Source of the DNA: Tardiphaga sp. 709
GTDB lineage: Bacteria; Pseudomonadota; Alphaproteobacteria; Rhizobiales; Xanthobacteraceae
Length of the DNA: 64,000 nucleotides
Reading direction: 5' to 3'
NCBI RefSeq assembly: GCF_032401055.1
Contig: NZ_CP135529.1
Coordinates: 3,718,501-3,782,500, forward strand
Made by a program: the position numbers and the translations under genes. This document shows positions 1-8,821 of this stretch, piece by piece; position 1 is the stretch's first letter; every line of letters starts with the position of its first letter. A model generated the notes under the pieces. The model did no database searches. It saw only the letters and a program-made list of their open reading frames with translations, and was not told where the DNA came from.

Positions 1-68
1 TCGCCCAGATGCGCCAATGCTTCGGTGGTGACGGCGGCGTTTTCATTGATCGTAACAACTTCAGTCAT
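1..68 (-). CDS. DUF1150 family protein, N-terminus only (cut by window edge)
   Basis: Only the first 22 codons are present (MTEVVTINENAAVTTEALAH...). The start is supported by an AAGGAG ribosome binding site about 8 bases upstream. In alphaproteobacteria a small DUF1150 protein commonly follows an Hsp20 gene in the same direction, which is the arrangement here. The function of the family is not known to me. The call rests on position plus a short N-terminus, so it is tentative. Confidence 0.6.
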   Translation of the reverse strand, partial: MTEVVTINENAAVTTEALAHLG

Positions 69-127
69 CGTCTCGACTCCTTCTATGAGATCAAGCGGTC
101 GAGTCCGCTACTCGTTCCACACTCAGG

Positions 128-161
128 ATGCATGACCTGATCAGTTTGTCGCGTCATGCAT
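128..161. repeat. 9-bp perfect inverted repeat between hsp20 and the DUF1150 gene
   Basis: ATGCATGAC at 128-136 and GTCATGCAT at 153-161 are exact inverted copies around a 16-base loop. The second arm overlaps the hsp20 stop codon. No T-run follows on the minus strand, so it is more likely an mRNA processing or stabilising hairpin than a terminator. That role is inference. Confidence 0.5.
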
Positions 162-586
162 TATTCGTGTTCATTGATAGCGATTGTCTTAATGACCCTT
201 TCAGGCTCAGGCCTGGCCAGATCAATCGACAACAACCCGTTCTTTAGATCCGCACCCAGCACCAGCATCCCCTCTGCCAGCACGAAAGTGCGCTGGAAGT
301 GGCGCGCGGCGATGCCGCGATGGATGTATTGCCGAGTCTTGTCGTCCTGCTGGCGGCCCCGGATCACGAGCTGGTTTTCCTCGGTGGTCACATCGAGCTG
401 ATCGCGAGTGAAACCTGCGACCGCCAGCGTGATCCGCAGGCGTTCGGGTTGACCATTGTTACGGTCGCACCGCTCGATGTTGTAAGGAGGATAACCGTCT
501 GCGCCTTTGACGACGCGATCGAGCGCACGCTCAATCTCGTCGAATCCCAAAAGGAACGGACTAGATAACGAAGGAACACGAGACAT
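161..586 (-). CDS. Hsp20-family small heat-shock protein
   Basis: 141 residues from the start MSRVPSLSSPF. It is an ATP-independent chaperone that holds unfolding proteins in the cytoplasm. The alpha-crystallin domain covers roughly residues 30-125: an ERCDRNNGQPERLRIT-type first strand, then LVIRGRQ, and HRGIAARHFQRTFVLAEG near the dimer strand. This is the class A/IbpA-like layout usual in rhizobia. An upstream extension to 649 is open in frame, but the chosen ATG at 584-586 fits the family's usual N-terminus and has GAGAGGG about 10 bases before it. A sigma-32-like promoter and a structured leader lie upstream, so heat induction is expected. Confidence 0.9.
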   Translation of the reverse strand: MSRVPSLSSPFLLGFDEIERALDRVVKGADGYPPYNIERCDRNNGQPERLRITLAVAGFTRDQLDVTTEENQLVIRGRQQDDKTRQYIHRGIAARHFQRTFVLAEGMLVLGADLKNGLLSIDLARPEPERVIKTIAINEHE

Positions 587-664
587 ACCTACAAAGCCCT
601 CTCGAAGCGACTTTGAGGGGCCCTTACGGCACCCCTGGCCAATCGGCACTCTGCCAACCGGTCA
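587..664 (-). promoter_or_regulatory. Structured 5' leader of hsp20, candidate ROSE-like RNA thermometer
   Basis: About 78 nt lie between the predicted transcription start and the hsp20 ATG. Read on the minus strand, the leader can fold into successive hairpins: CCGGTTGGCA/TGCCGATTGG around GAG, then GGGG/CCCC, then a weak hairpin AAAGTC...GGCTTT. The last one encloses the Shine-Dalgarno GAGAGGG and carries TCGCT, which matches the UYGCU signature of ROSE elements. ROSE thermometers control rhizobial small heat-shock genes (established). That this one works so is inference. Confidence 0.45.
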
Positions 665-670
665 ATCAAC

Positions 671-699
671 AATATGGGCATGCCAAAGCCCGGTTCAAG
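671..699 (-). promoter_or_regulatory. RpoH (sigma-32)-type promoter for hsp20
   Basis: On the minus strand CTTGAA (694-699) and CCCATATT (671-678) are separated by exactly 15 bases. This matches the heat-shock sigma-factor consensus CTTGAA-N13-15-CCCATNT closely. It sits about 85 bases before the hsp20 start codon, leaving room for a thermometer leader. Confidence 0.65.
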
Positions 700-744
700 C
701 ACCTCTAAATTGCAGGGAAACCGTTACTAAGGCCTTGAAACCGA

Positions 745-1842
745 TCAGATATCGATCCGGTTGCGGCCGTTAGCGCTGAACAGGTGCAGTTTGTCGGGGG
801 AAGCCGTGGCGCGGATCGAAGCACCGATGGCCGGGGCATCCTGGCCGGGGATACGCACGATGACCTCGCCCTCGGGCAGCTCGCCTGGCGTGGCGCTGAC
901 GGCCTTCTCGGCCCGCGCCCGGGTGCCATAGACGAAGGTTTCCGCGCCCACCCGCTCGATGGCCTCGACCGTCAGGTTCAGCGTGATGCCGCCGTCAGCT
1001 GCCGCCTCGCCGGAGATTGCAAGGTCTTCCGGCCGGACGCCCAGTATACCGGCCTCGGCAGCGCTGCGGCTGTCGCCGGCGAACTGTGCACGGATCTCAT
1101 CGCCGCTCAGCTTGATCAGGTTCATCGGGGGCGCGCCGATGAAGGAAGCGACGAAAGTGGTCGCCGGTTTGCGGTAGATATCGAGGGGACTGCCGATCTG
1201 CTCGACCTGGCCGCCATTCATCACCACCAGAATATCGGCCAGCGTCATCGCCTCCAGCTGGTCATGGGTGACGTAAATCGAGGTCGTCTTCAGGCGACGT
1301 TGCAGCTTGCGGATTTCGACCCGCATGGCGACGCGCAGCTTGGCGTCGAGATTCGACAGTGGTTCGTCGAACAGGAACACTTTCGGCTGCCGGACGATGG
1401 CGCGGCCCATGGCAACGCGCTGGCGCTGCCCGCCGGACAATTGTCTGGGCTTGCGATCGAGCATGCCGGCGAGTTCGAGCGTCTGCGCGGCTTCGCGCAC
1501 GCGCGTATCGATCTCCGGCTTCGGCATACCCCTGTTGCGCAGGCCATAAGCCATGTTGTTGTAGACGCTCATATGCGGATAAAGCGCGTAGTTCTGGAAC
1601 ACCATGGCGATGTCGCGATCCGCCGGCTCGATCTCGTTGACGATACGGCCGCCAATATCGACCTCGCCGGAAGTGATGGTTTCGAGGCCGGCAACCATGC
1701 GCAGCAAGGTTGACTTGCCGCAGCCGCTTGGCCCGACGAGCACGCAGAATTGGCCGTCACCGATTTCGAAATCGATGCCCTTGATGGCCTCGAAGCCGCC
1801 GGGATAGGTCTTGCGGACGTTGCGCAGCGAAACATTGGCCAT
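745..1842 (-). CDS. ugpC: sn-glycerol-3-phosphate ABC transporter, ATPase subunit UgpC
   Basis: 365 residues. Cytoplasmic ATPase that powers the UgpAE channel for glycerol-3-phosphate and glycerophosphodiesters. Walker [10 protein letters not shown] is at residues 37-45, signature LSGGQRQ at 135-141, Walker B VFLFDEP at 155-161, and the switch His is H193. The C-terminal third is the TOBE/OB regulatory domain of the MalK/UgpC family (LGVRPEDL near residue 270). It is the last gene of ugpBAEC, 6 bases after the ugpE stop. Close MalK-type paralogues carry sugars, so the substrate call leans on the UgpB, UgpA and UgpE neighbours. Confidence 0.92.
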   Translation of the reverse strand: MANVSLRNVRKTYPGGFEAIKGIDFEIGDGQFCVLVGPSGCGKSTLLRMVAGLETITSGEVDIGGRIVNEIEPADRDIAMVFQNYALYPHMSVYNNMAYGLRNRGMPKPEIDTRVREAAQTLELAGMLDRKPRQLSGGQRQRVAMGRAIVRQPKVFLFDEPLSNLDAKLRVAMRVEIRKLQRRLKTTSIYVTHDQLEAMTLADILVVMNGGQVEQIGSPLDIYRKPATTFVASFIGAPPMNLIKLSGDEIRAQFAGDSRSAAEAGILGVRPEDLAISGEAAADGGITLNLTVEAIERVGAETFVYGTRARAEKAVSATPGELPEGEVIVRIPGQDAPAIGASIRATASPDKLHLFSANGRNRIDI

Positions 1843-1848
1843 CTGAAT

Positions 1849-2697
1849 TTACTTCTCCGTCTCGACCAGGCCGCGCACGAACAGCCGCTGCATGAACACC
1901 ACGACGGCGACAGGCGGCACCATCGCAAGGATCGCTGTCGCCATCGCGAGCTGCCATTCGGCGAGTTCATCCGTCGTCGTCAGCATCTTCTTGATGCCGG
2001 TGACGATGGTCTGCATCGATTCCTGCGTCGTGATCAGCAGCGGCCACAGATACTGGTTCCAGCCATAGATGAACTGGATCACGAACAGTGCCGCCATCGT
2101 CGTGACCGACAGCGGCAGCAGCGTATCCTTGAAAAAGCGAAAGGGACCGGCGCCGTCAATGCGCGAGGCTTCGAGCAATTCATCGGGGACGGTCATGAAG
2201 AACTGGCGAAACAGCAGCGTGCCGGTGGCTGATGCGATTAGCGGCAGGATGAGCCCGGCATAGGTGTCGAGCATCTTCAGATCGGCGATCACCTTGTAGG
2301 TCGGATAGATACGGACCTCGACCGGCAGCATCAGCGTGACGAAGATGATCCAGAACGCGGTCTGGCGGAACGGAAAACGGAAATATACCACCGCATAGGC
2401 GGAGAGGATCGAGATCATGATCTTGCCGAGCGCGATGCCCATTGCCATGACGAACGAGTTCATCAGCATGTGGCCGACCGGCTCGCGGCTGGCGCGCGAG
2501 CCGCCGACGAAAATCGCGCGGTAGTAGTTCTCCAGCGTATGACTGCCCGGCAGCATCGGCATGTTGCCGTTGACCACCGTTGCTGCGTCATGGGTCGAGG
2601 CGATCAGCGCGACATAGACCGGGAACACGACGATGAATACGCCGAGCGTCAGGATCGCGTAAGCGAGGATGTCGTTCCAGCGGCGGTGCTCGACCAT
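1849..2697 (-). CDS. ugpE: sn-glycerol-3-phosphate ABC transporter permease UgpE
   Basis: 282 residues with about six hydrophobic segments (first near residues 10-32). The cytoplasmic EAA loop that docks onto the ATPase is seen as LLEASRIDGAGPFRFF with the following leucine-rich stretch. It forms the inner-membrane channel together with UgpA. Its ATG overlaps the ugpA stop by one base (TGATG), so the pair is translationally coupled. Length is normal for UgpE. Confidence 0.92.
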   Translation of the reverse strand: MVEHRRWNDILAYAILTLGVFIVVFPVYVALIASTHDAATVVNGNMPMLPGSHTLENYYRAIFVGGSRASREPVGHMLMNSFVMAMGIALGKIMISILSAYAVVYFRFPFRQTAFWIIFVTLMLPVEVRIYPTYKVIADLKMLDTYAGLILPLIASATGTLLFRQFFMTVPDELLEASRIDGAGPFRFFKDTLLPLSVTTMAALFVIQFIYGWNQYLWPLLITTQESMQTIVTGIKKMLTTTDELAEWQLAMATAILAMVPPVAVVVFMQRLFVRGLVETEK

Positions 2698-3578
2698 CAG
2701 TACTGCACCTTGCGCTCGACATAACGAAACTGGATGGCCGTGAGCGCGATCACGATCACCATCAGGATCACCGATTGCGCTGCCGATCCACCGAGGTCGC
2801 CGCCGAGCCTGCCGTCGGCATAGACCTTGTAGACCATGGTGGTCGTCGCCCCGGCCGGCCCACCACCCGTGACGGCGTCGATGATGCCGAAGGTGTCGAA
2901 AAACACATAGACGACATTGACGACCAGCAGGAAGAACGTGGTCGGCGACAGCAGCGGGAAGGTGATCGTCCAGAACCGTCGATATGGTCCGGCACCATCA
3001 ATCGCCCCGGCCTCCAGTACGCTGCGCGGGATCGCCTGCAGACCGGCCAGAAAGAACAGGAAATTATAGGCGATCTGCTTCCACACCGCGGCCATGACGA
3101 CGAGCGCCATAGCGTGGTTGCCGTTCAACATTGGATTCCAGTTGAAGCCCATCAGGCGCAGCGGCCGTGCCATGGTGCCGAGCGTCGGGTGGAAGATGAA
3201 CAGCCACAGCACGCCGGCGACCGCGGGAGCCACCGCATAGGGCCAGATCATCATGACCTTGAAGGTCGGTGCGGCTTTCAGATTCTTGTCGGCCTGGGTG
3301 GCGAACAGCAGCGCGATCGACAGCGACAGCGCGGCGACGAGCGACGAGAACACCACGGTCGTTGCCATTGCCTTGTAGTATTCCGGCTGGGCCAGCAGCG
3401 TCTGATAGTTCTCCAGCCCGATGAACTCCGAGTTCAGGCCGAACGCGTCCTCGCGCAGGAACGATTGCCAGACGGCCTGGCTGGCCGGCCAGTAGAAAAA
3501 CACTAGGGTGATGATCAGCTGCGGCACGAGCAACAAATATGGCAGCAGCTTACCCTTGAAGACCGCGGACTTTTCCAT
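2697..3578 (-). CDS. ugpA: sn-glycerol-3-phosphate ABC transporter permease UgpA
   Basis: 293 residues. It is the partner permease of UgpE, starting [21 protein letters not shown] with the first membrane helix immediately after. Six membrane segments are expected. The EAA loop reads [17 protein letters not shown] before a TFPLLSPT helix. It sits 106 bases downstream of ugpB; the gap contains an inverted repeat, which could separate a high level of the binding protein from lower levels of the permeases (inference). Confidence 0.92.
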   Translation of the reverse strand: MEKSAVFKGKLLPYLLLVPQLIITLVFFYWPASQAVWQSFLREDAFGLNSEFIGLENYQTLLAQPEYYKAMATTVVFSSLVAALSLSIALLFATQADKNLKAAPTFKVMMIWPYAVAPAVAGVLWLFIFHPTLGTMARPLRLMGFNWNPMLNGNHAMALVVMAAVWKQIAYNFLFFLAGLQAIPRSVLEAGAIDGAGPYRRFWTITFPLLSPTTFFLLVVNVVYVFFDTFGIIDAVTGGGPAGATTTMVYKVYADGRLGGDLGGSAAQSVILMVIVIALTAIQFRYVERKVQY

Positions 3579-3619
3579 GCAGTTCGTCGTGCCCCAGAAA
3601 GCAGCCTCATTCTGCTCAT

Positions 3620-3668
3620 GTCATCGCCCGGTCCAAGCACGCAATTGCGCGCGAGGCCGGGCAACGAC
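3620..3668. repeat. Inverted repeat between ugpB and ugpA (REP-like)
   Basis: GTCATCGCCCGG (from 3620) and CCGGGCAACGAC (to 3668) pair at 10 of 12 positions around a 25-base spacer. It resembles the short palindromic dispersed elements seen elsewhere in the window. It lies inside the ugp operon after its first gene, a common place for mRNA-stabilising hairpins. Confidence 0.5.
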
Positions 3669-3684
3669 AGCGTCCGCTTGAAGA

Positions 3685-4998
3685 CTACTTCGCAGTCTTT
3701 TCGAAGGTCCGCAACATGGCGTTGCCGCGGCTCACGGCGGTGTCGAGTGCCTGTTGTGCCGTTTTCTGGCCGCCCAGCGCAGCCTCGATCTCTTCGGACC
3801 AGATATCTCGCAGTTGCACCATGTTGCCGAACCGCAGGCCGCGCGAATTTTCGGTCGGCTCCTTGTTGGTCAGCTCCTTCAGCGGGGTCTGCAGGATTGG
3901 GTTCTTGTCATAGAAACCGTCGGCCTTGGTCTTTTCATAGGCGGCCTTGGTGATCGGCAGATAGCCTGACTCCTGATGCAGCTTGGCCTGACGATCTGTG
4001 TCGGACAGGAAGCTGAAGAATTTCGCGATGCCCTTGTATTCGTCGGGCTTCTTGCCGCCCATCACCCATAGCGAAGCGCCGCCGATGATCGAATTCTGCG
4101 GCGCGCCGGTAGCTTCGGGGTAGTAAGGCATCGGCGCCGAGGTGAAGGCGAATTTAGCGGTGCCCTTCGCCGTCGCGTAATAGCCCGAGGAGGTCATAAA
4201 GAGCGGGCATTCGCCGGAGCCGAAGCGACTCTCGCTGGCATTGGCGCGACCGGAATAATCGTAGGTCTTGTCCTTCTGCAATTCGATCAGCGTCTGCAGA
4301 TGCTTGACATGCAGTGGCGAATTGAATTTCAGCTCAGTGTCGAATCCGTCGAGTCCATTCGCCTTGGTACCGATCGGCACGTTGTGCCATGCCGAGAACT
4401 GCTCGATATTGGCCCAGGTCGCCCAGGCATTGGAGAAGCCGCAGGTCGCATAGCCGGCCGCCTTGAGCTTCTTGGCGCCCTCGAACACTTCGGGCCAGGT
4501 CTTGGGAATCTCGGCAATGTTGGCCTTTTTCAGCGCATCCAGATTGACCCACATCACCATCGACGACGAGTTGAAGGGAAACGACAGCATTTCGCCCTTC
4601 GATGTCGAATAGTAGCCGGTGATCGCGGGTAGATAGTTGTTTGGATCGAACGGCTCGCCCGCATCCTTCATCAACTGGTAGACAGGTTTGACGGCGCCCT
4701 TGGCGCTCATCATGGTCGCGGTGCCGACCTCGAAGACCTGCAGGATGTGCGGTGCGGTGCCGGCGCGGAATGCTGCGATGCCGGCATTCATGGTGTCGGG
4801 ATAGCTGCCCTTGAAGGTCGGGACCACCTTGTAGTCCGGTTGGCTGGCATTGAAGTCAGCCGCGAGCTTGTTGACGATGTCGTTGTTGCCGCCGGTCATC
4901 GCGTGCCACCACTGGATCTCGGTCACCGCCTGCGCGGGCGAAGCAAGCGCCAGCGAGGATGCGAACAAAGTGGCAAGTGCGAATTTGCGGCGGATCAT
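3685..4998 (-). CDS. ugpB: sn-glycerol-3-phosphate periplasmic binding protein UgpB
   Basis: 437 residues with a Sec signal peptide (MIRRKFALATLFASSLALASPAQA, cleavage after A-Q-A near residue 24). The mature start EIQWWHAMTGGNNDIVNKLA is typical of UgpB, which binds glycerol-3-phosphate in the periplasm and hands it to UgpAE. It is the first gene of the operon. The ATG is preceded by GGGAGAAACTGA. In E. coli the operon is under PhoB; I do not see a convincing full Pho box upstream. Confidence 0.93.
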   Translation of the reverse strand: MIRRKFALATLFASSLALASPAQAVTEIQWWHAMTGGNNDIVNKLAADFNASQPDYKVVPTFKGSYPDTMNAGIAAFRAGTAPHILQVFEVGTATMMSAKGAVKPVYQLMKDAGEPFDPNNYLPAITGYYSTSKGEMLSFPFNSSSMVMWVNLDALKKANIAEIPKTWPEVFEGAKKLKAAGYATCGFSNAWATWANIEQFSAWHNVPIGTKANGLDGFDTELKFNSPLHVKHLQTLIELQKDKTYDYSGRANASESRFGSGECPLFMTSSGYYATAKGTAKFAFTSAPMPYYPEATGAPQNSIIGGASLWVMGGKKPDEYKGIAKFFSFLSDTDRQAKLHQESGYLPITKAAYEKTKADGFYDKNPILQTPLKELTNKEPTENSRGLRFGNMVQLRDIWSEEIEAALGGQKTAQQALDTAVSRGNAMLRTFEKTAK

Positions 4999-5132
4999 TC
5001 AGTTTCTCCCGTTAGCCGTCATCGTCTCGTTGCAACAAAGCTGCGTCGGATGACGTGCATGCGACATTTTGACAGCGCGGATGCTAGGCGGGAAATGGCG
5101 GCGTTGGGAAGCCGCAAAAAGTCGAAGACGAG

Positions 5133-5157
5133 CGGGGCTGCGGATCGCGCAGCCCCG
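5133..5157 (-). terminator. Hairpin after the CoA-transferase gene
   Basis: CGGGGCTGCG (5133-5142) and CGCAGCCCCG (5148-5157) form a perfect 10-bp stem with a 5-base loop, 8 bases past the stop codon at 5166. A short T-run (TTTTT) follows about 14 bases later on the minus strand, so it is an imperfect intrinsic terminator. Confidence 0.5.
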
Positions 5158-5165
5158 TGTTGTCC

Positions 5166-6373
5166 TTATCGCTTGCGCTCGGAGCCGCTCACGGTTCCTT
5201 TGGCGACCAGCTCCTTGATCTCATCGCCGGAGTAGCCGAACTCCGTGAGGATCTCGTTGAAGTGCTCGTTGAACTTCGGCGGCACGTGGCGCAGGCTCGC
5301 TTTGGTGCGATCGAAGCGGACCGGCGAGGCAACGCCCTTGTACCAGTCCTTCTCGATGATATCGCCGCGATGCTTCGTGTGCGCATTGGCGAGCGCCTTG
5401 TCGATCGATTGCACCGGACCGGCGGGGAGGCCGGCGCCAAGCAGACGCTCGCACAGCGGTGCGCTATCGTGATCCTTCAGGATCGCTTCCAGCTCGGCAC
5501 GCAGCGCATCGCGATTCTGCACGCGGTCACGGTTGCGTGCGAAGCGCACGTCCGTGCCGAGTTCCGGCTTGCCAAGTTCACGGCACAGCTTGCGGAAGGT
5601 GCCGTCATTGCCGACGCCCATGAAGATGTTGCCGTCGCGGGCAGCGAACACGGCATAGGGCACCAGGTTCGGATGCTCGTTGCCGGTCAGCGCCGGCGGC
5701 TTACCGCCATTGTAGAAATAGTTCGCGGTATGCGGATGCATGATCGCGAGACCGGTTTCGTACAGCGTCGCCTCGACGAATTGACCGAGCCCCGATTTGG
5801 CACGCTCGGCGAGCGCCATCAGGATGCCGACGCAGGCATAGAGACCGGTCGCCATGTCGACGAGCGCGACGCCGATGCGGGTCGGGCCGCTTTCCTGTGA
5901 GCCGGTCGATGCCATCAGACCGACCATCGACTGGATGATCGCGTCATAGCCGGGGTGGCCGCCATGCGGGCCATCGCCGCCGAAGCCCGAGATGCGGCAA
6001 TGGATCAACTGCGGGAATTTCTCGCGCAGGAAATCGTTGCCGATGCCCCATTTGTCGAGCGTGCCGGGCTTGAAGTTCTCAATCATCACGTCGGCATTTT
6101 CGAGCATCCGCATCAGCACCGTGCGGCCGCCCTCGGAGGCGAGGTCGAGACCGATCGAGCGCTTGTTGCGGTTGGTGCCGATGAAATAGGCCGCGTCGTC
6201 GTCGTGGAAGGGGGGCCCCAGTCGCGAGTCTCGTCGCCGGCCGGCGGCTCGACCTTGACGACGTCAGCGCCGTGGTCGGCCAGGATCTGGGTGCAATAGG
6301 GTCCGCCAAGAACGCGCGACAGATCGATCACGCGCAGGCCGGCAATCGCGCCGGGAGCTATGGGCAAGCTCAT
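5166..6373 (-). pseudogene. CaiB/BaiF family CoA-transferase, frameshifted
   Basis: Class III CoA-transferases move CoA between organic acids. The N-terminal part from 6373 ([20 protein letters not shown]...[26 protein letters not shown]) and the rest from about 6209 ([20 protein letters not shown]...) are in different frames. The break falls in a run of six C next to four G (minus strand; plus 6210-6219). One extra C restores a product of about 402 residues, the normal family length. The downstream part has no other defect and keeps NRNKRS. So either this is a recent one-base loss, or the base was lost in sequencing or assembly of a homopolymer. The substrate is unknown. Confidence 0.8.
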
Positions 6374-6529
6374 TCAATCAGCCTTCTCTCAAGTGTCGTT
6401 GGGATATTTTTATGCCAGAGAGCATGTAAGGGCTCTCAGAGCTAGCGGGCTTCCGGCTGGTCAGCAATGGCCTTGTCCGGGCAGCGGCTATGGCCAGAGC
6501 GAGGGTATGGCGCAACCGCCAGACGAACG

Positions 6530-6562
6530 CGAACGGGCTCGGCCGATGGCCGAGCCCGTTCG
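6530..6562. terminator. 15-bp perfect hairpin downstream of ohr
   Basis: CGAACGGGCTCGGCC (6530-6544) pairs perfectly with GGCCGAGCCCGTTCG (6548-6562) around a 3-base loop. It lies 33 bases past the ohr stop codon. No T-run follows on either strand, so it may protect a 3' end or act only with Rho. The rest of 6374-6595 holds nothing else I recognise. Confidence 0.55.
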
Positions 6563-6595
6563 TATCGAGAGTTAATTCGTTTGCGTCGCTGTGAC

Positions 6596-7021
6596 TCAGA
6601 CGATCACGGTGCGGACGTCGATATTGCCGCGGGTGGCGTTGGAATACGGGCAGACCTGATGCGCCTTCTCGACCAGCGCTTCAGCTTCTGCGCGCGCCAG
6701 ACCCGGCAGGGAGACCGCGAGTTCGACATCGAGGCCGAAACCGCCGGCCGAACGCGGGCCGATGCCTACGGTGGAGGTGACCGACACATCCGCGGGCACC
6801 TTGGGGCCGCCCTGCGAGCCCACGAATTTCATCGCGCCGATGAAACAGGCAGCATAGCCGGCCGCGAACAGCTGCTCGGGATTGTTGCCGGCGCCGCCTG
6901 CGCCGCCGAGTTCCTTCGGCGTGGTGAGCTTGACGTCGAGCGCGCCATCGAGGGTTGCGGCATGGCCATCGCGGCCACCGGTTGCCTTGGCGCTGGTCTT
7001 GTAAAGTACGTTCACAGACAT
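6596..7021 (-). CDS. ohr: Organic hydroperoxide resistance protein Ohr
   Basis: 141 residues from MSVNVLYKTSAKATGGRDG. It is a thiol peroxidase of the OsmC/Ohr family that reduces organic and fatty-acid hydroperoxides. The two catalytic cysteines are visible in GYAACFIGAMKF and HQVCPYSNATRGNI, both at the usual Ohr positions. The start has GAGGAG eight bases upstream; a longer frame to 7069 runs into the operator and is unlikely. It is divergent from ohrR, the classic arrangement. Confidence 0.95.
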   Translation of the reverse strand: MSVNVLYKTSAKATGGRDGHAATLDGALDVKLTTPKELGGAGGAGNNPEQLFAAGYAACFIGAMKFVGSQGGPKVPADVSVTSTVGIGPRSAGGFGLDVELAVSLPGLARAEAEALVEKAHQVCPYSNATRGNIDVRTVIV

Positions 7022-7050
7022 TGTCGTCTCCTCATTGTTTGCATCTTGCC

Positions 7051-7117
7051 CAATTATAATTGCGCACAATTAGATTGTGTGCAATACAAAAAATGCGCGA
7101 CGCAATCGAATTGTGCT
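7051..7117. promoter_or_regulatory. OhrR operator region between ohr and ohrR
   Basis: The region is AT-rich compared with its surroundings and holds a perfect 12-bp palindrome CAATTATAATTG (7051-7062), then CACAAT-TAG-ATTGTG (7065-7079), and an imperfect third copy GCAATCGAATTGTGC (7102-7116). OhrR/MarR proteins bind AT-rich palindromes of the ACAATT-AATTGT kind (established). The sites lie 30-60 bases from the ohr start, so repression of ohr and autorepression of ohrR are likely. Confidence 0.7.
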
Positions 7118-7181
7118 CAACTGATCGTGAAGGGGTTGGGGTCTGGCGTCACCTGTGGCCAAATAAGCTCCGGAGATCATC

Positions 7182-7640
7182 ATGGCCAAGAAACCCGCAC
7201 CTGTTCCGCTGCTGCAACTCGATAACCAGCTCTGCTTTGCCGTCTATTCGACCGGCCATGCGTTCAATCGCGTCTACAAACCGTTGCTGGACCGATTGAA
7301 GCTGACCTATCCGCAATATCTGGCGATGCTGGTGCTGTGGGAGCACGATAATGTCCCGGTCAAGGATATAGGCGAGCGGCTGTTTCTCGATTCCGGCACG
7401 CTGACGCCGCTGTTGAAGCGCCTGGAAGCCGCTGGCCTGATCAAGCGCACCCGCAGCGCAGAGGATGAGCGGCAGATGCTGATCGCATTGACGGCGCAAG
7501 GTCAGGCGCTGCGTGAAAAAGCCAAGGCCGTGCCGCAGGGAATCCTCGCGGCATCAGCCTGCACGGTCGGCGAAATGGCCGCGATGAAAAATGAACTCGT
7601 GGCGCTGCGCGACAGGCTCAACGCGGCGCTGGGGGATTAG
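7182..7640 (+). CDS. ohrR: MarR-family peroxide sensor/repressor OhrR
   Basis: 152 residues. The winged helix-turn-helix covers about 45-105 (LTYPQYLAMLVLWEHD, IGERLFLDSGTLTPLLKRLE, then wing KRTRSAEDERQMLIALT). The redox-sensing Cys of OhrR is present as C18 in LDNQLCFAVY; oxidation by organic peroxide releases the repressor from DNA. It is divergent from ohr with shared operators between. A CGGAG ribosome site precedes the ATG. Confidence 0.93.
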   Translation: MAKKPAPVPLLQLDNQLCFAVYSTGHAFNRVYKPLLDRLKLTYPQYLAMLVLWEHDNVPVKDIGERLFLDSGTLTPLLKRLEAAGLIKRTRSAEDERQMLIALTAQGQALREKAKAVPQGILAASACTVGEMAAMKNELVALRDRLNAALGD

Positions 7641-7673
7641 CGCCGCCTGTCGATCTCCTCAGGTACAATGCAG

Positions 7674-8486
7674 TCATGGCTTGGTGGCCCAGGCCAGATG
7701 AGCAGGCATCGGCAGCCTGATTTTTCCCGCATCGAGATAGTTGTTCGCGGCCCGGACGATATTGTCACGAATAGCTGCCAGATTTGCGGGCGGTTGTCTT
7801 TTCAGCGTTCCACCGGTCCGCGCCGTTCCTTTCAAGAGCGCCTCGAAATAGTCCTCCGGTGAGTTGAGCTCCCATGTCTGGTCGACCGTCTTGGTCGCGA
7901 CATCGGTAAAGCCACATCGTTGGAAAGCGTCGATGCAATTGTCCGGTTCGCTAAAATGAAAGAACGATGGCCCGGCAGGCACCCGCGCGGAAGGATCTCC
8001 GAAAGCCTCGATGGCTTTGAGAGCAATCGAAAATCCGGCCACCCTGGCGGGCGTGCTCCAGACTGTGAACGCCATCCGGCCGCCCGGTTTCAGGACTCGA
8101 TGAGCGGCCCGCAGTGCCTTTTCAGGCTGATCGAAATGAAGCATGCCGAAATTCATGGCCGCGACATCGAAGCTGTTGTCGGAATAGTTTTCGAGCGTTT
8201 CTGCATCGCCCTCATCGAACTGAATGGAGGGATAGAGCTTTCGTGCTCGTGCGACCATGCGTGCGGAAAAGTCGGTTCCCACGGCTCTGGCGCCAGATTG
8301 CTGCGCGGCGGCGGCGAGATAACCCGGCCCGCATGCGATATCGAGCAAGGCGGTTCCGGACTTGACCCCCAGAACGATCAGGATCGAAGGGATGGCCTGT
8401 TCAGTGAGACGGGCGAATGCAGCGTCATATTCGTCAACGGCGTTCTGCCAGGCATCGTGTTCGAAGGCCTTGAAAGCTGACGTCAT
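7674..8486 (-). CDS. Class I SAM-dependent methyltransferase, substrate unknown
   Basis: 270 residues. The SAM-binding motif is LLDIACGPGYLAAAAQ (about 47-62), followed by the acidic strand end VGTDFS and the post-I motif DEGDAETL, as in UbiE-like methyltransferases. FGMLHFDQPEKALRAAHRVLKPGGRM is the motif II/III region. The C-terminal third (EDYFEALLKGTARTGG) is the substrate cap. Convergent with ohrR; no operon partner shows its substrate. Confidence 0.8.
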   Translation of the reverse strand: MTSAFKAFEHDAWQNAVDEYDAAFARLTEQAIPSILIVLGVKSGTALLDIACGPGYLAAAAQQSGARAVGTDFSARMVARARKLYPSIQFDEGDAETLENYSDNSFDVAAMNFGMLHFDQPEKALRAAHRVLKPGGRMAFTVWSTPARVAGFSIALKAIEAFGDPSARVPAGPSFFHFSEPDNCIDAFQRCGFTDVATKTVDQTWELNSPEDYFEALLKGTARTGGTLKRQPPANLAAIRDNIVRAANNYLDAGKIRLPMPAHLAWATKP

Positions 8487-8664
8487 TGTTCAACCCCCGC
8501 ATTGTCTACAGAAGGAGAAGCGTCACACGTCCAGGATAGATATCCGAAGCGGCCAAGGGATTGTACGGGCCGGAAGGCTTTTCGTCACGTCAACGAGTGG
8601 TTCAGAGAACGGGTAAACGCGCTACCGCAATATCGTCCTGCCTCAAGTCATCGGCAGTGAAGGA

Positions 8665-8740
<76 letters not shown>

Positions 8741-8821
8741 AATACCTGCGACGCACTGGGTGGGGCGTCGCGCGGCAAACCAAGATCACATATCAGGAGT
8801 GATCTCAAGTCTCTTCTGAGC

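Noticed and set aside
5069-5075. CTGTCAA upstream of ugpB (minus strand) as a Pho box
   Set aside because: Only the first half fits; the second half (GTCGCAT) matches the repeat at 4 of 7 positions and the spacing is wrong. Not enough to call PhoB control.
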